Position numbers and translations under genes: made by a program
NCBI GenBank assembly: GCA_945859605.1
Contig: OX243825.1
Coordinates: 30,214,329 to 30,278,328, forward strand
Source: Lumbricus rubellus
Lineage: Eukaryota > Annelida > Clitellata > Crassiclitellata > Lumbricidae
DNA length: 64,000 nt
Direction: 5' to 3'
Notes under the pieces: model-generated
The model's database searches: none
What the model was told of the DNA's origin: nothing
Seen by the model: the letters and a program-made list of their open reading frames with translations, nothing else
Shown: in pieces, positions 24,001-32,344 of the stretch
Numbering within the stretch: position 1 is the stretch's first letter
How the letters are laid out: every line of letters starts with the position of its first letter

Positions 24001-27000
24001 GTGTCATCTATAATTATCAAACAGATTTTCCTGCTTCGTTTATTGGACAATAATTTTTAGGCGTGATACAAAATAATGACATTTTAAGAATAGGGCTCCT
24101 ACTGATAACAATAATTATAATATTGATGATGACGACGACGATGATAATAATAACCGTGATGCTACTTGTCTCGATCCTGTCTAATTGCAATTTCACCACT
24201 AAGCTGTTTCTTTCAATCATACTTTTTTATGTGGTGAAACATTTGTGTTTGATTGTAGATACGAATTCGTGTTCTTCCAGTCCTTGTGTCAATCGAGGAC
24301 AATGTTTCTCAGACAGATCTACATTCACTTGCCAATGTCCGACGGGATTTGCAGGAACCACGTGCGAACTGAGTAAGTATCACACAAAATATTAACTATA
24401 CTAATAAGAGTAACAAACTCTCGCGACCGTTACGAATTTAAATGCCTGATGTTTGGACCTACATGTATGTGACATGCTTAGATGGTGATGGTAAAACCAG
24501 TGGTGTAGTGGGGGGGGGGGGGGAAGCGGGGGAACGCCGTTCCCCCACTTTTTTCCAGGGATAATGGAATTGTTTGTATGCGTACTTGTTATAGCGCCCC
24601 TTCAAGCTCTCTACTCAGAGGCGCTCCCGATGCAGAGCGGACACTGCATCGGAGTTTCACGCCGAAGCGCTGAGCAATTGTGAGTGAAGGACTTGCCCAA
24701 GGTCCTTACGCGGGGAGGTGGATTCGAACCTCGGACCTTCCGGCTCCAAGGCAACGACGCCACCACTAGACCACCGCGCCCCACAATATTAATAATATTA
24801 ATAATACTACTACTACTAATAATATTATTATAAAGAGCGTTCCCCCACTTCATTTTTTAGGACTACACTACTGGGTAAAACTAATTTTTGTAGCGCTACT
24901 TCGGGCAGTTTCTGTCTTATGGGGACCTACTTCTTGGTGTGTCATCGGTTGAGGCTTAGTACATTAGACGTGGCGCAGTAACGTATTATCAAAAATTACA
25001 ACTTTTGCATCTCCTGTTGCTCCCTAAACTGTACCTCAATGTCATTACCGATTGACGTAACGTATTATCAATAGGGCCTACTTGCGTAACACTATGTGTG
25101 CATAATTTACATAGCCTAGGCCTACTTGCTTTGTTAACAATTAACAAATTTTGATAATCTTGAGCTCGTGTTTGTTTAGCCTGTCGACAACCAGTCGACA
25201 TCGTATTTGCAATCGCCGCATCAGATGCATGTGGTCCAGAAAACTTTGAGAAGATGTTGGACTTCGTGTCTAGAATGGCCGTCATGTTAAGTCTTCAGTC
25301 ATCATACAATCGAATGTCGGTTCTAACGTTCTTCGACATCGCATCAGTGAGGTTCCATCTCGATCAATTCACCAACATCACCGACATCCTCAACGCAATC
25401 AGTGGACCGTATTTGTAAGCTACGCAGCTTTTGATTACTGAATCATGTGTACTTTATCGTTGTAAATTAATCTCTCATTGCAGCATTATTATTTTTAATC
25501 AGTTCAACTTCTAGTTTGGCAAGAATCATTTTTTATGAATCCAACTTCTACTTAACCAAAAATTGAGTTAGTCAACCCTCTTTACGGCCTAATCCTTACT
25601 CAGTAATAATATTATTTTTCATCAATTCAACTTCACTTTGTATAGGAGTTTTTTGTTTATAATCCACTTTCGATTTATGTGGGATACTATTCCACATAAA
25701 CGGACCTAAATAGTCGGTTTTCATAAACCCCTCTTCTATTTAAGTAGCCTGAACATTATTTCCAGCAATCCGACTTCTATTTTGCAATAACTCTTTTCAT
25801 TAATCCGATCTGTGATTCTATACTGGTCCTACGCTGAAACCCAGGAAATGGCGAATAATTTACAACGCTAAATACACGTTTACCTTTCATCAGGTTACCA
25901 AACACCAATATTGCAGCCAGAGGCACCAGCGCTGCGGTGGCGCTGCAAGTCTTGCGACAAGAGCTATTGAACCGGAGTCGAGTTGGAGTGACTAAGGTTG
26001 GTGTTGTGTTGATGTTTGGTCGGTCGGTCAATCTTTCGGCTGCAATCGACGAAGCATCGAAGACAAGAGCAGCTGGCATAACTCTACTGACTGTCGCCAT
26101 TGGACCAAATACGAATCCAATTGAAATGGCGGCCATTGCAAGTCAGCCAACATCCAGCAACTGCCTCACTGTGACTGATTTTAACTCATTGAATGCGGTC
26201 GAAATACCTATCGTACAGGCATCTTGCAACAGTAAGTGCTATTAAGAGTTTTAACGTGTAGTGTAGTAGCCTACTATTGCAGCTGTGGTTTCTCTCTTTA
26301 TTTAGGATATTTCTCGCATTTGCTATAGGCTATAGCGCCCCTTCAAGATAGCTACTCAGAGGCGCTCCAGACTACTGTAACAGCGCAGATTCTGCATCGA
26401 AGTTTCACGCCGAAGCGAACGAGCAATTGCAAGTGAAGGACTTGGTCAAGGTCCCTACGCGGTGATTTGAGGTGGATTCGAACCAGGCGCCTTTCGGCTT
26501 CAAGGCGACGAACATACCCACCGCTAACGACTAATTAACGAATTTTGACGAGTAGGCCTAATCGTTGGAAATTTTAATTAATTAAGTTTTTGGTGATTCG
26601 ATTAGTTTTCGATTAGATCTAATTTGTTTCTTATTAATTTTCATGACGTCAACCGGCCATTTTCTGAGTAGAAACATGGTGGACAATGATGATGTGCAAC
26701 TTATGAGCAGAAAATTAAGTGATTATTTTGCATTTGAAGTGAATGCTAATGGAAAAATAATATTCAAGATAGCTTGTGATAGTGGAATTCTTTTAAAAAA
26801 ATCTTTAAACAAGATTGTCAAAACTAGGATGGCCATAGAAATGAATTGATTTGAACAGATATCGACGAGTGTTCGTCTAATCCTTGTCGTGACGGAGGTC
26901 TTTGCAACGATCAGATCAATGGCTACACGTGCAACTGCTTGAATTCATCGACAGGAGTCAACTGTGAACGAGGTAAGACAACCTACTGACTATGATGCGA

Positions 27001-30000
27001 TTGCATTAACAATTACATTTGCTATATTCAATGGCTTAATTGAAGCACGCACAGACTCGCTCAGTAGTGCTTGACATAGTTTCCATCATTCACATTAGTC
27101 TATTCGAGCAGTGACGGACATCCTGCTTTCACCCGAATCCCAATATGTCGGCCTTCGTTGTCGTTAAATCAGTTAAAATGTATGAACTATGTTTTTATCG
27201 CGCATTCGGTGTCAAGTTTTTCTACTTTTGGTCGCGCTGGAGTCGGGAGCACCTCTGAGTTATTTAATTGAAGAGGCGCTATATAAACATTTCAATGACT
27301 GACTGACTGACTGAATAACCTCTCATACTGATGGTCCCCTTTCTGCTAACATTCCGATCCATTGCAGGTTGTGATGGTGTGCTGGACATATGTCTGGTGT
27401 TGGACGCATCAGGCAGCATCCGCATAGAACGCTTTCCTGAGATCCTCACATACGTCAATTCGATCATCGATCAGTTGGAGATTTCTCCATCGAAGACGAG
27501 GATTGCTGCCGTCAAGTACAGCGACAACGCTTTCCTTCAGTTCTACCTCAACTCGTTCGCTACAAAGCAGGACATCCAGCTGGCCATCAGTCGAATCTCG
27601 TTCGTTGGTGGAAGGACAAACACAGCAAGTGGAATTGTCATGATGGTAAAAATCCCTTTCTTTTTTTCAGAAGCAGGTCTAAACTTGTAGCTTACGTGGC
27701 TAACTTCTTTAATATTGCCAATTTAAGATGAATTGCCTAACTGGAAGTTGGATTGCTTAAACTAATTCATCTATCCACTGACTCATCCATCCATCCATCA
27801 CTTACACCCACCCTTCCATTCATCAATCCTACCATCCACCCACCCTTCCATCCATCCAGCCACCCATCCACCCACACATCCATCCATCCATCTATCCACC
27901 CATCTACCCACTCATCCATCCATCACTTACAGTCTTACACCCACCCTCTCACCCATCAATCCTTCCATCCACCCATTCATCTATCCACCCATCCACCAAC
28001 TCATCCATCCATCCATCTACCACTTACACCCACCATTCCATCCATCCATCCAGCCATACATCCATCCAGCCATACATCCATCCATCCATCCATCCATCTA
28101 TCCACCAACCCATCCATTCATCCACCCACCCATTCATCCACCAATCCATGCATCCATCTACCCATCCACTGACCCATTCATCCAGCCACCCATCCATCCA
28201 CCAATCCATCCATTCATCTATCCACCCATCCACTCATCCATCCATCCAGTTAAGCATCATCATCATTTTTTCAATTCATGTTTCCAGATGGATCAGATCT
28301 TCATTCCGGCCAACGGCGATCGACCCAACGTTCCGAATGTCGCCATAGTTCTAACGGACGGCAATTCGAACATCAACACAGACCTCGTTGCACCGACTGC
28401 GGTTGGTGCTCGCAACAGAGGCGTTCACATCATCGTCTTTGGAGTTGGGACAGATGTAAACGTCTTTGAGTTGCAGACCATCGCTTCTCAACCTATCAAC
28501 CAAACTGTCTTTGTTGTTTCGACATGGAGAGATCTACCGAAGTTGAGAGATGGAATGATCTCAGCCACTTGTGATAGTAAGTCATCTTGGATAGTTGTAT
28601 GTTATTGTAGCATTTAGAACTGTGCTTACGGATTAGAAATAATACTCCCATAATTATAGTCTAAGTATCCATTGGCTAAGCCTTAAATAAAATGGCTAAG
28701 TTCTTTAAGTTCTTTACTATTATTACTTGTGATAGTAAGTCCACTTGGATAGTTGGGTGTTATTGTAGCATTTAGAACTGTGTTTATGGATTAGAAATAA
28801 TGCTAATGGGCTACGACTAATAATGGTAATATAACTTATATTATTACTATTTGTGTTTGTAGAGGCGCCTTTGTAAGGGCATGTGCTGTGTTAGGCGCCA
28901 TAGAAATTGTCATTATTATTATTATTAATTGTTATTTATTATTATTGTTATTACTATTATTATTAATCATTATTAGTTATAATTAATCATTGCTATTATT
29001 ATTATTATTATTATTTATTTTGCCACGAGGTACTTCGTTCTCCCAGGGGCTTATTATTATTAGTAGTAGGCCCTATTATTATTATTATCTTCATCATCAT
29101 CATGCTTACAATAATTTTACTACAGCCTAATCTCTACTACCATAATAATAGTGATGATAGTAACCTAACAGTAGGCCTAATAACGTCATAACTGTTTTAT
29201 TTACCTTACTATCAACTACTAGGCTACTACAATTGCTATTACTGCCATTATTACCACTATTTCCGATAGTCCTACCGTTATTACTATTATTAATATTATT
29301 ACTAATGTCATTATCATTATCTTTATTACTGTTGTTCTTTTACAATATATCATATCATAGTGCTAAACGAGTCACTATAAGAGGAGTGCCTAAACTACTT
29401 TGCTAGAGCTACACTTAGAAAATTGCTCAGCTAATTAAATTTTAGTTACATACAGATAGTGCATTATAGACATTTCCTTTCTAATGACTTCAATGAATTT
29501 GTGTTGAACTACAGGACGTGATTGGTGTGCGAGCAGTCCATGTCAGAATCAGGGAACATGTCGGAAGTCTTTTATGTCATTTATCTGTGACTGTCCTATT
29601 CCTTTCTCTGGACTCAGCTGTGAACGAAGTTAGTAGAACCTTACCTTCTCATACTGAATCATAGGGTCCAATTGTATTCACTGCCATCCAGGAAAGCTAC
29701 ACAATCATGCCTTTCATTGTTACACTATTCAACAAACTAATTAAACAGGCGCTCACAAACGAGGGAAGTATAGCAAGTAAAGAAAGAATGAACGCATATG
29801 ATCAGTTTTTAACCATTGAATGTTCATGAATTTAATACTCAATTGTAAAGCACATGATATTATTGTTTTAATAACTTTCTCAGTGTATATAAAAGTATGA
29901 AATCTCGACATAACACACCAGTAAATATATCGATTATCAGCACAAGTTTCTAAAATCAAAATCAAATCACTATTATCCTATCATCATCTTTATAATACTC

Positions 30001-30903
30001 GGCGTTATTCTAGTTTTTGTTAAATAATTGTAAAATTGTGTAAATTTGAAATCTCAACGTCACAATAAATAAATAAAATGGCAACTCTAAAGTACAGCGC
30101 AAAACGTCCGCTTCCTATTAATATTAAAAATGCCACAGTTCCTTTCACTTTAAGCTAAAAGTAAATTGCAGTACAATTTAAGCAAAGTCTAAATTAAAAC
30201 AACTATAAATGTATAGTTGCAATACATTCATAGTTGTTTTCTTCAGACCATCGTTCAGTAACCTAAATAATTTTGATCGATAAACAACACAATAATTAGG
30301 CTATTGTCTAACATAATATCTTCATCTTTTCCTCCAGACTGTTCGGCTGTCATCGACGTTGCTCTTGTTCTTGACTTGTCCGGAAGTCTCGACGATTTCT
30401 ACGACTCCGTCACCGAATTCGCCAGAATGACGATCTACGGACTTCCTGTGGCCGTTGATAGATTCCACGTCGCTGTCGTCACGTTTTCAGACAACGCCAC
30501 CATCCAGTTCTACCTCGGCGCTTACCAGACGAACGAGGATGTCAGAAACGCACTGGTCTTCCGAAGATCAGGTGGTAAGACGAACACGCAGGAAGCCATC
30601 CGCCTGACACATCTGTCTGTGTTCAACGGTGGCAGTGGTGACAGATCGTCAGTGAAGAATGTGATGGTGCTTGTGACAGACGGGCAGTCGAACGTACAGC
30701 CGAAGAACACGATACCGGAGGCAGGGTTTAGTCAGCAGGATGGCATCGAGGTGTACGTGGTTGGGATTGGAAGTGGTATCAACCTGAACGAGATCAATGG
30801 AATTGCATCTGCTCCAAAAGCAAATCACGAAGTCATTGTTAACAATCCGACCGATGTGAATCCATCCGCTGGTCTCCTGTTGAACAGTTTGTGCCAACCA
30901 TGA
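5895..30903 (+). CDS. Secreted multi-vWA, mucin-like, EGF-containing protein (27 exons, 3,110 aa)
   Basis: The model joins 27 coding exons, listed one by one below; every junction is GT-AG, all phases match, and the total is 9,333 nt including the stop. Order by residue: signal peptide 1-35, vWA A 36-271 with a short linker, B 272-691 with a Thr/Ser-rich linker, C 692-1037 with two linkers, D 1038-1235, E 1236-2241 with an 850-residue Ser/Pro/Thr exon, degenerate vWA F 2242-2428, EGF 2429-2466, degenerate vWA H 2467-2657, calcium-binding EGF 2658-2695, vWA J 2696-2884, EGF 2885-2922, vWA L 2923-3110. vWA domains bind protein ligands through a metal site (DxSxS, T, D); seven of nine keep it. 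With a signal peptide and no membrane segment, an extracellular matrix, mucus or coelomic adhesion protein is the best inference. I do not recognise a named orthologue. Alternative splicing is likely because most modules are bounded by phase-1 introns. Confidence 0.88.
6674..6838 (+). CDS. Exon 2: vWA module A, first half
   Basis: The 165-nt exon (phase 1 to 1) starts C-S-A-D-V-A-F-V and carries the MIDAS motif D-N-S-G-S. A D-P-P-G-G-x-N-W segment follows, specific to modules A-E. The donor GTAAGT is at 6839 and the acceptor TAG ends at 6673. Confidence 0.88.
7333..7625 (+). CDS. Exon 3: vWA module A, second half
   Basis: The 293-nt exon (phase 1 to 0) carries the MIDAS threonine region T-N-T-T-G-G and the L-I-T-D-G strand, ending G-V-T-N-D. 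Exon length is the same in all five A-E modules. Confidence 0.9.
7804..8020 (+). mobile_element. tRNA-derived SINE in intron 3
   Basis: The 5' part has a pol III A-box-like GGTGTAGTGGTAG (about 7814-7826) and a B-box-like GGGTTCGAATTCC (about 7858-7870). The tail contains GAGCGCCTCTGAGTAA and GAAGAGGC, shared with the copies at 24590, 26325, 27185 and 45786. The anticodon region is not tRNA-like, so it is not a tRNA gene. Confidence 0.8.
8299..8548 (+). CDS. Exon 4: vWA A C-terminal helix and short linker
   Basis: It starts [13 protein letters not shown], the conserved third exon of each module, and ends the domain at a K-T-C cysteine. A Pro/Thr linker follows with the first copy of the LIGA motif (Q-T-L-I-G-A-E-S). 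It ends in phase 1; the donor is GTAGGG at 8549, weaker than the others. Confidence 0.82.
8600..8870. repeat. Tandem-repeat element family, copy 1 (intron 4)
   Basis: Degenerate units of roughly 35-40 bp around TCAATTCAACTTCTATTTG. The same units occur at 25480-25890 in this orientation and at 9925-10250 in the other. Confidence 0.5.
8974..9138 (+). CDS. Exon 5: vWA module B, first half
   Basis: 165 nt, phase 1 to 1, D-N-S-G-S and D-P-P-G-G-N-N-W as in module A. Acceptor TTAG ends at 8973 and donor GTAAGC starts at 9139. Confidence 0.88.
9530..9822 (+). CDS. Exon 6: vWA module B, second half
   Basis: 293 nt, phase 1 to 0. It has T-N-T-T-G-G-L and L-I-T-D-G, so the metal site is intact. Donor GTAGGT at 9823. 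Confidence 0.9.
9870..10295. repeat. Tandem-repeat element family, copy 2 (intron 6)
   Basis: Repeated units around AATTCTTGATAAATAGAAGT fill 9925-10250. The right end (CGAATAATTTACGACTC, about 10255) resembles the right end of the copy at 25850, and an inverted, weaker version lies near 9872. This suggests a non-autonomous element with tandem repeats inside terminal inverted repeats. Confidence 0.5.
10770..11571 (+). CDS. Exon 7: module B C-terminus and mucin-like linker
   Basis: It starts [13 protein letters not shown] and ends in phase 1 at donor GTAAGT (11572). After the domain-closing cysteine come about 220 residues dominated by Thr, Ser and Pro, a typical substrate for mucin-type O-glycosylation. 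Two copies of the motif [18 protein letters not shown] are embedded at 11097-11150 and 11433-11486, nearly identical in sequence, so part of the linker is an internal duplication. Confidence 0.87.
12062..12226 (+). CDS. Exon 8: vWA module C, first half
   Basis: 165 nt, phase 1 to 1, with D-N-S-G-S and D-P-P-G-G-N-N-W. Acceptor TGCAG, donor GTGAGA at 12227. Confidence 0.88.
12856..13148 (+). CDS. Exon 9: vWA module C, second half
   Basis: 293 nt, phase 1 to 0, with T-N-T-T-G-G-L and L-I-T-D-G. Donor GTATCA at 13149 is weak but is the only one that keeps the conserved 293-nt length. Confidence 0.87.
13599..14031 (+). CDS. Exon 10: module C C-terminus and linker
   Basis: 433 nt, phase 0 to 1. 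It begins [11 protein letters not shown] and closes the vWA fold at a D-T-C cysteine. The Ser/Thr/Pro linker holds two LIGA motifs (13806-13850 and 13887-13937). Confidence 0.87.
14108..14185. repeat. ATGT/ATGC microsatellite (intron 10)
   Basis: Runs of ATGCATGC and ATGTATGT between exons 10 and 11. Apparent ORFs across it are artefacts. Confidence 0.85.
14251..14397 (+). CDS. Exon 11: small linker cassette with one LIGA motif
   Basis: 147 nt, phase 1 to 1, with acceptor CTCTCAG and donor GTAATC. It encodes 49 Thr/Pro-rich residues centred on [12 protein letters not shown]. Because it is symmetric and holds exactly one motif, it could be skipped or included without a frame change. Confidence 0.75.
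15065..15232 (+). CDS. Exon 12: vWA module D, first half
   Basis: 168 nt, phase 1 to 1, one codon longer than in modules A-C. It has D-N-S-G-S and D-P-P-G-G-S-N-W. It is nearly identical to exon 15. Confidence 0.88.
15737..16029 (+). CDS. Exon 13: vWA module D, second half
   Basis: 293 nt, phase 1 to 0, with T-N-T-T-G-G-L and L-L-T-D-G. Its protein is identical to that of exon 16; the two DNA sequences differ at only six third-codon positions. Confidence 0.9.
16084..16372 (-). mobile_element. Second tRNA-derived SINE type in intron 13
   Basis: On the minus strand the head reads TGGCAGACCGGTAACGCG, then GCGGGTTCGACTCC, which are A-box- and B-box-like. The body differs from the 7804 family. 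It lies between exons 13 and 14. Confidence 0.7.
16710..16842 (+). CDS. Exon 14: module D C-terminus, no linker
   Basis: 133 nt, phase 0 to 1. It starts [13 protein letters not shown] and stops a few residues after the conserved Q-T-C cysteine, so modules D and E lie directly next to each other. Acceptor TTCAAG at 16709 has an unusual A before AG; donor GTAAGT. Confidence 0.83.
17533..17700 (+). CDS. Exon 15: vWA module E, first half
   Basis: 168 nt, phase 1 to 1, nearly identical to exon 12; one amino-acid change (A to G before A-V-D-F). Donor GTGAGC at 17701. Confidence 0.88.
18146..18330. repeat. Purine-rich (GAAGAG)n tract (intron 15)
   Basis: About 185 bases almost wholly A and G on the + strand, ending 50 bases before exon 16. 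The mirror-like purine run could form triplex DNA and lies close to the acceptor. Lys/Glu-rich reading frames here are artefacts. Confidence 0.8.
18381..18673 (+). CDS. Exon 16: vWA module E, second half
   Basis: 293 nt, phase 1 to 0, same protein as exon 13 with the metal-site T and D retained. Acceptor TTTTCAG, donor GTGAGT. Confidence 0.9.
19466..22022 (+). CDS. Exon 17: module E C-terminus and giant Ser/Pro/Thr exon
   Basis: 2,557 nt, phase 0 to 1. The first 40 residues close vWA E ([13 protein letters not shown] ... N-T-C). The rest, about 810 residues, is low-complexity: first Ser/Thr-rich (to about 20670), then Ser/Pro-rich with S-P-S-L-P-P strings (20740-21600), then Thr/Ser again. 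Three LIGA-type motifs lie at 20672-20727, 21722-21770 and 21824-21868. The composition fits a heavily O-glycosylated, extended mucin-like spacer. Large open frames on the other strand and in the +2 frame (Asp/Gly-rich and His-rich) are shadows of this composition. Confidence 0.88.
21061..21462 (+). repeat. 67-residue higher-order repeat in the Ser/Pro spacer
   Basis: A 201-bp unit is present twice in tandem (21061-21261 and 21262-21462) and encodes the same 67 Ser/Pro-rich residues with few changes. The period keeps the frame, so unit number could vary between alleles without breaking the protein. Confidence 0.8.
22580..22775 (+). CDS. Exon 18: degenerate vWA F, first half
   Basis: 196 nt, phase 1 to 2. 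The reading [16 protein letters not shown] aligns with the first strand of vWA but lacks DxSxS. The segment continues through a recognisable F-x-x-x-x-x-x-I-D-L strand. Donor GTTATT at 22776 is weak. Confidence 0.75.
23247..23611 (+). CDS. Exon 19: degenerate vWA F, second half
   Basis: 365 nt, phase 2 to 1. It holds S-L-I-S-A-I-N-G-L, the [10 protein letters not shown] helix and an L-I-T-K-T strand where active modules have L-I-T-D-G. It ends at the closing Y-C-N cysteine before donor GTAAGT. Confidence 0.82.
24259..24372 (+). CDS. Exon 20: EGF-like domain 1
   Basis: 114 nt, phase 1 to 1, six cysteines in EGF spacing, starting N-S-C-S-S-S-P-C and ending G-T-T-C-E-L. It lacks the calcium-binding D-x-D/N-E start. 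Confidence 0.9.
   Translation: MRIRVLPVLVSIEDNVSQTDLHSLANVRRDLQEPRAN
24498..24873. mobile_element. hAT-like element with nested SINE (intron 20)
   Basis: It begins CAGTGGTGTAGTGG and ends in the complement of CAGTAGTGTAGTCC. The perfect 8-bp repeat GGTAAAAC flanks it at 24490-24497 and 24874-24881. A minus-strand SINE sits inside, and a G-run follows the left end. Confidence 0.82.
24590..24784 (-). mobile_element. tRNA-derived SINE nested in hAT-like element
   Basis: On the minus strand: GGGGCGCGGTGGTCTAGTGG (A-box region) and GAGGTTCGAATCCACC (B-box), with the same tail as the 7804 copy. It splits the hAT-like element, so it is the younger insertion. Confidence 0.82.
25180..25414 (+). CDS. 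Exon 21: degenerate vWA H, first half
   Basis: 235 nt, phase 1 to 2. It reads [13 protein letters not shown] with no DxSxS metal motif, then F-V-S-R-M-A-V-M-L and M-S-V-L-T-F-F-D, which match vWA helix 1 and strand 2. It is inferred from frame and splice signals because it contains no long start-to-stop frame. Confidence 0.78.
25480..25890. repeat. Tandem-repeat element family, copy 3 (intron 21)
   Basis: Degenerate units around TCAATTCAACTTCTA with a right-end sequence CGAATAATTTACAACGC (about 25853) that abuts the acceptor of exon 22. It supplies most of this intron. Confidence 0.5.
25894..26231 (+). CDS. Exon 22: degenerate vWA H, second half
   Basis: 338 nt, phase 2 to 1. The acceptor CATCAG at 25893 restores L-L-P-N-T-N-I-A, matching the TNT region. 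A second AG at 25916 would change phase and drop that motif. Strand 4 reads V-V-L-M-F-G-R-S, without TDG. It closes at S-C-N before donor GTAAGT. Confidence 0.8.
26325..26535 (-). mobile_element. tRNA-derived SINE (intron 22)
   Basis: Same family as 7804 and 24590: minus-strand B-box-like TGGTTCGAATCCACC near 26470-26485 and tail GAGCGCCTCTGAGTAGC. The A-box region is eroded. Confidence 0.75.
26859..26972 (+). CDS. Exon 23: calcium-binding EGF-like domain 2
   Basis: 114 nt, phase 1 to 1, beginning [10 protein letters not shown] and keeping six cysteines. The D-I/x-D-E-C start is typical of calcium-binding EGF domains. The C-terminal loop is unusual ([10 protein letters not shown]). Confidence 0.9.
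27185..27312 (+). mobile_element. SINE 3' fragment (intron 23)
   Basis: It contains GGAGCACCTCTGAGTTA and GAAGAGGCGCTATATAAAC, the tail of the 7804 family, followed by a (GACT)n run. The tRNA-like head is missing. Confidence 0.55.
27368..27645 (+). CDS. Exon 24: vWA J, first half
   Basis: 278 nt, phase 1 to 0. It reads [16 protein letters not shown], a complete MIDAS motif, followed by R-T-N-T-A-S-G. The intron falls after that helix, unlike in A-E, and there is no D-P-P-G-G insert. Confidence 0.88.
27765..28255. repeat. (CATC/CCAT) microsatellite between exons 24 and 25
   Basis: About 490 bases of imperfect CATCCATCCACC repeats inside the intron that splits vWA J. His-Pro-Ser reading frames across it are artefacts. 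Confidence 0.9.
28288..28576 (+). CDS. Exon 25: vWA J, second half
   Basis: 289 nt, phase 0 to 1, acceptor TTTCCAG. It has A-N-G-D-R-P-N-V and I-V-L-T-D-G, then a G-V-G-T-D strand, and ends at A-T-C-D before donor GTAAGT. An intronic (CATC)n tract ends just upstream. Confidence 0.88.
28890..29060. repeat. (ATT)n microsatellite (intron 25)
   Basis: Long TTATTATTA runs following a SINE-tail-like GGCGCCATAGAAATTGTC (about 28896). The same tail phrase occurs at 47177. Further ATT-rich tracts continue to about 29340. Confidence 0.75.
29515..29628 (+). CDS. Exon 26: EGF-like domain 3
   Basis: 114 nt, phase 1 to 1, six cysteines starting D-W-C-A-S-S-P-C and ending L-S-C-E-R. Donor GTTAGT at 29629 is non-consensus but retains GT and phase. 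Confidence 0.85.
30338..30903 (+). CDS. Exon 27: terminal vWA L and stop
   Basis: A whole vWA domain in one exon: [12 protein letters not shown], then G-G-K-T-N-T-Q-E and L-V-T-D-G, so MIDAS is intact. It ends L-N-S-L-C-Q-P and TGA at 30903, with no membrane anchor. The lack of internal introns sets it apart from all other vWA domains here. Confidence 0.9.
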
Positions 30904-32019
30904 ACCAGATAAGTATTCCAACAACAGTACAGTATGCTGGTCCATGAAAGGAAACAAGTTCAACGGAGAATAACGTCAAGGATGTGCAATTTGAAGGTCA
31001 CGTGAAGTTGCTACATGATGATTTCGTATTTCGAATGAACTTGAACTGTCACTAGAAAAAATGTTGATTTCCGGTGAAATTAAGCAGGAAAAAGAGAAAA
31101 TCAACTTTGGAAAAGCTGTCGACAGTGGAATTGCAACTCCCGGCAACAACTTTAAATGGAAAAGTCAAGTGATGCTAGGTACTACACAATTCGAAAATGT
31201 GCTGAAACTGCTCAATGTGAAACAAATGGCGAGAAAAAATGACTAGATAACAGTTACTGGTTCTTTCACCCATCCTGTCATGCTATATTAACAAATTAGA
31301 AGGAATCACAAATGGAATATGAAATAGTGAAATGCAGTCATTTTTTCTATAAAGCTGCATAGAAGATGGCTAAAAGCTAGGACAATTAATGGAGAGGAGG
31401 AGTAGGCTATAATGAAAGTCGACTCTCCCGAACATTGTAAATAACACATTACGACACACTAAGTCTACCATGAATTGATGGATGGTATATTCTAGAGATC
31501 GGCAGATCCATTAGCCATAGGTCTAAGTTCATATTTGACTTAAAATGACCATGTAGGCCTACATGTATATGTGAAGAAATCTCTGCGACACGCTAACCTC
31601 TTACGATGAAAGGACTGCTTATGAAATGTATCATTACAAAGCTTCGTAGGTTTACGGAACTACGGGTGTCTAGGTAACTGACCATAATTATGCTTTTAAT
31701 TTATTTTTGCAAACTTGCAAACACTGCAGGTACATGTAAGATATTACCAAATAGAAATGCATGCAGAGCAAATTATGAAACGTTGGCTTAAGTGACGATA
31801 GATAAAATGCTGGAAAGTAGTAGTATATACAAATTACGCCATGGAAACCAGTTAAATATATTGTATGGCTGTGGGCCGTTTACAGCGTTACAGCATACAG
31901 AGAGGCTTTAGGCCACGTAGACTAACCTTAAAAAGTGTGTGAAAAGATCAAAGAGAACTTGTAGTCTGTAGTATCTATGTGAGCTCATTTGCGCGTCTGT
32001 CAAAGCCATTACCGTGGAC
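30904..32019. other. 3' flank of the vWA gene
   Basis: Probable 3' UTR and intergenic DNA. I see no AATAAA in the first kilobase, so the poly(A) site is not placed. No other gene is evident. The right edge holds CCGTGGAC (32012-32019), the left target duplication of the next element. Confidence 0.4.
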
Positions 32020-32344
32020 CAGGGGCGCCGTTAGGCGTACGCACGTACGCAAGTGCGTACAGCGCGGAATGGCAAAAATTTTTTTTTACAAATTGTAAAT
32101 TAAAGAATTAAAGCGTGAAATATTATATTTTTAGTCCAATAAATGCGATGATTGATGCAAATTAGTTTGCAGGGGTAGTGTTTAGGAGGGGGGGTTATAA
32201 TTTGAAGCCTTTAGAGTTTAGACCTACACCGGTTAGGCTCTGTACTTTAGAAATAGGTAAAATGTAACTGGCTTGCGGATGAATTTTGAAACGCTTTGTT
32301 GGTAGTTAGGCCTGTTTAAACTGTGAAAATTACCTGTATGCGTA

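Noticed and set aside
25916..25936. Alternative acceptor for exon 22 at the second AG
   Set aside because: It breaks phase with exon 21 and removes the conserved N-T-N segment.
26643..26849. 68-residue ORF just before exon 23
   Set aside because: It ends before the acceptor of the EGF exon, has no known motif and lies in an intron; it is probably chance.
27753..28233. His-Pro-Ser-rich frames on both strands
   Set aside because: They arise from the (CATC)n microsatellite inside an intron.
31061..31246. 61-residue ORF after the vWA gene
   Set aside because: No motif, and probably within the 3' UTR.
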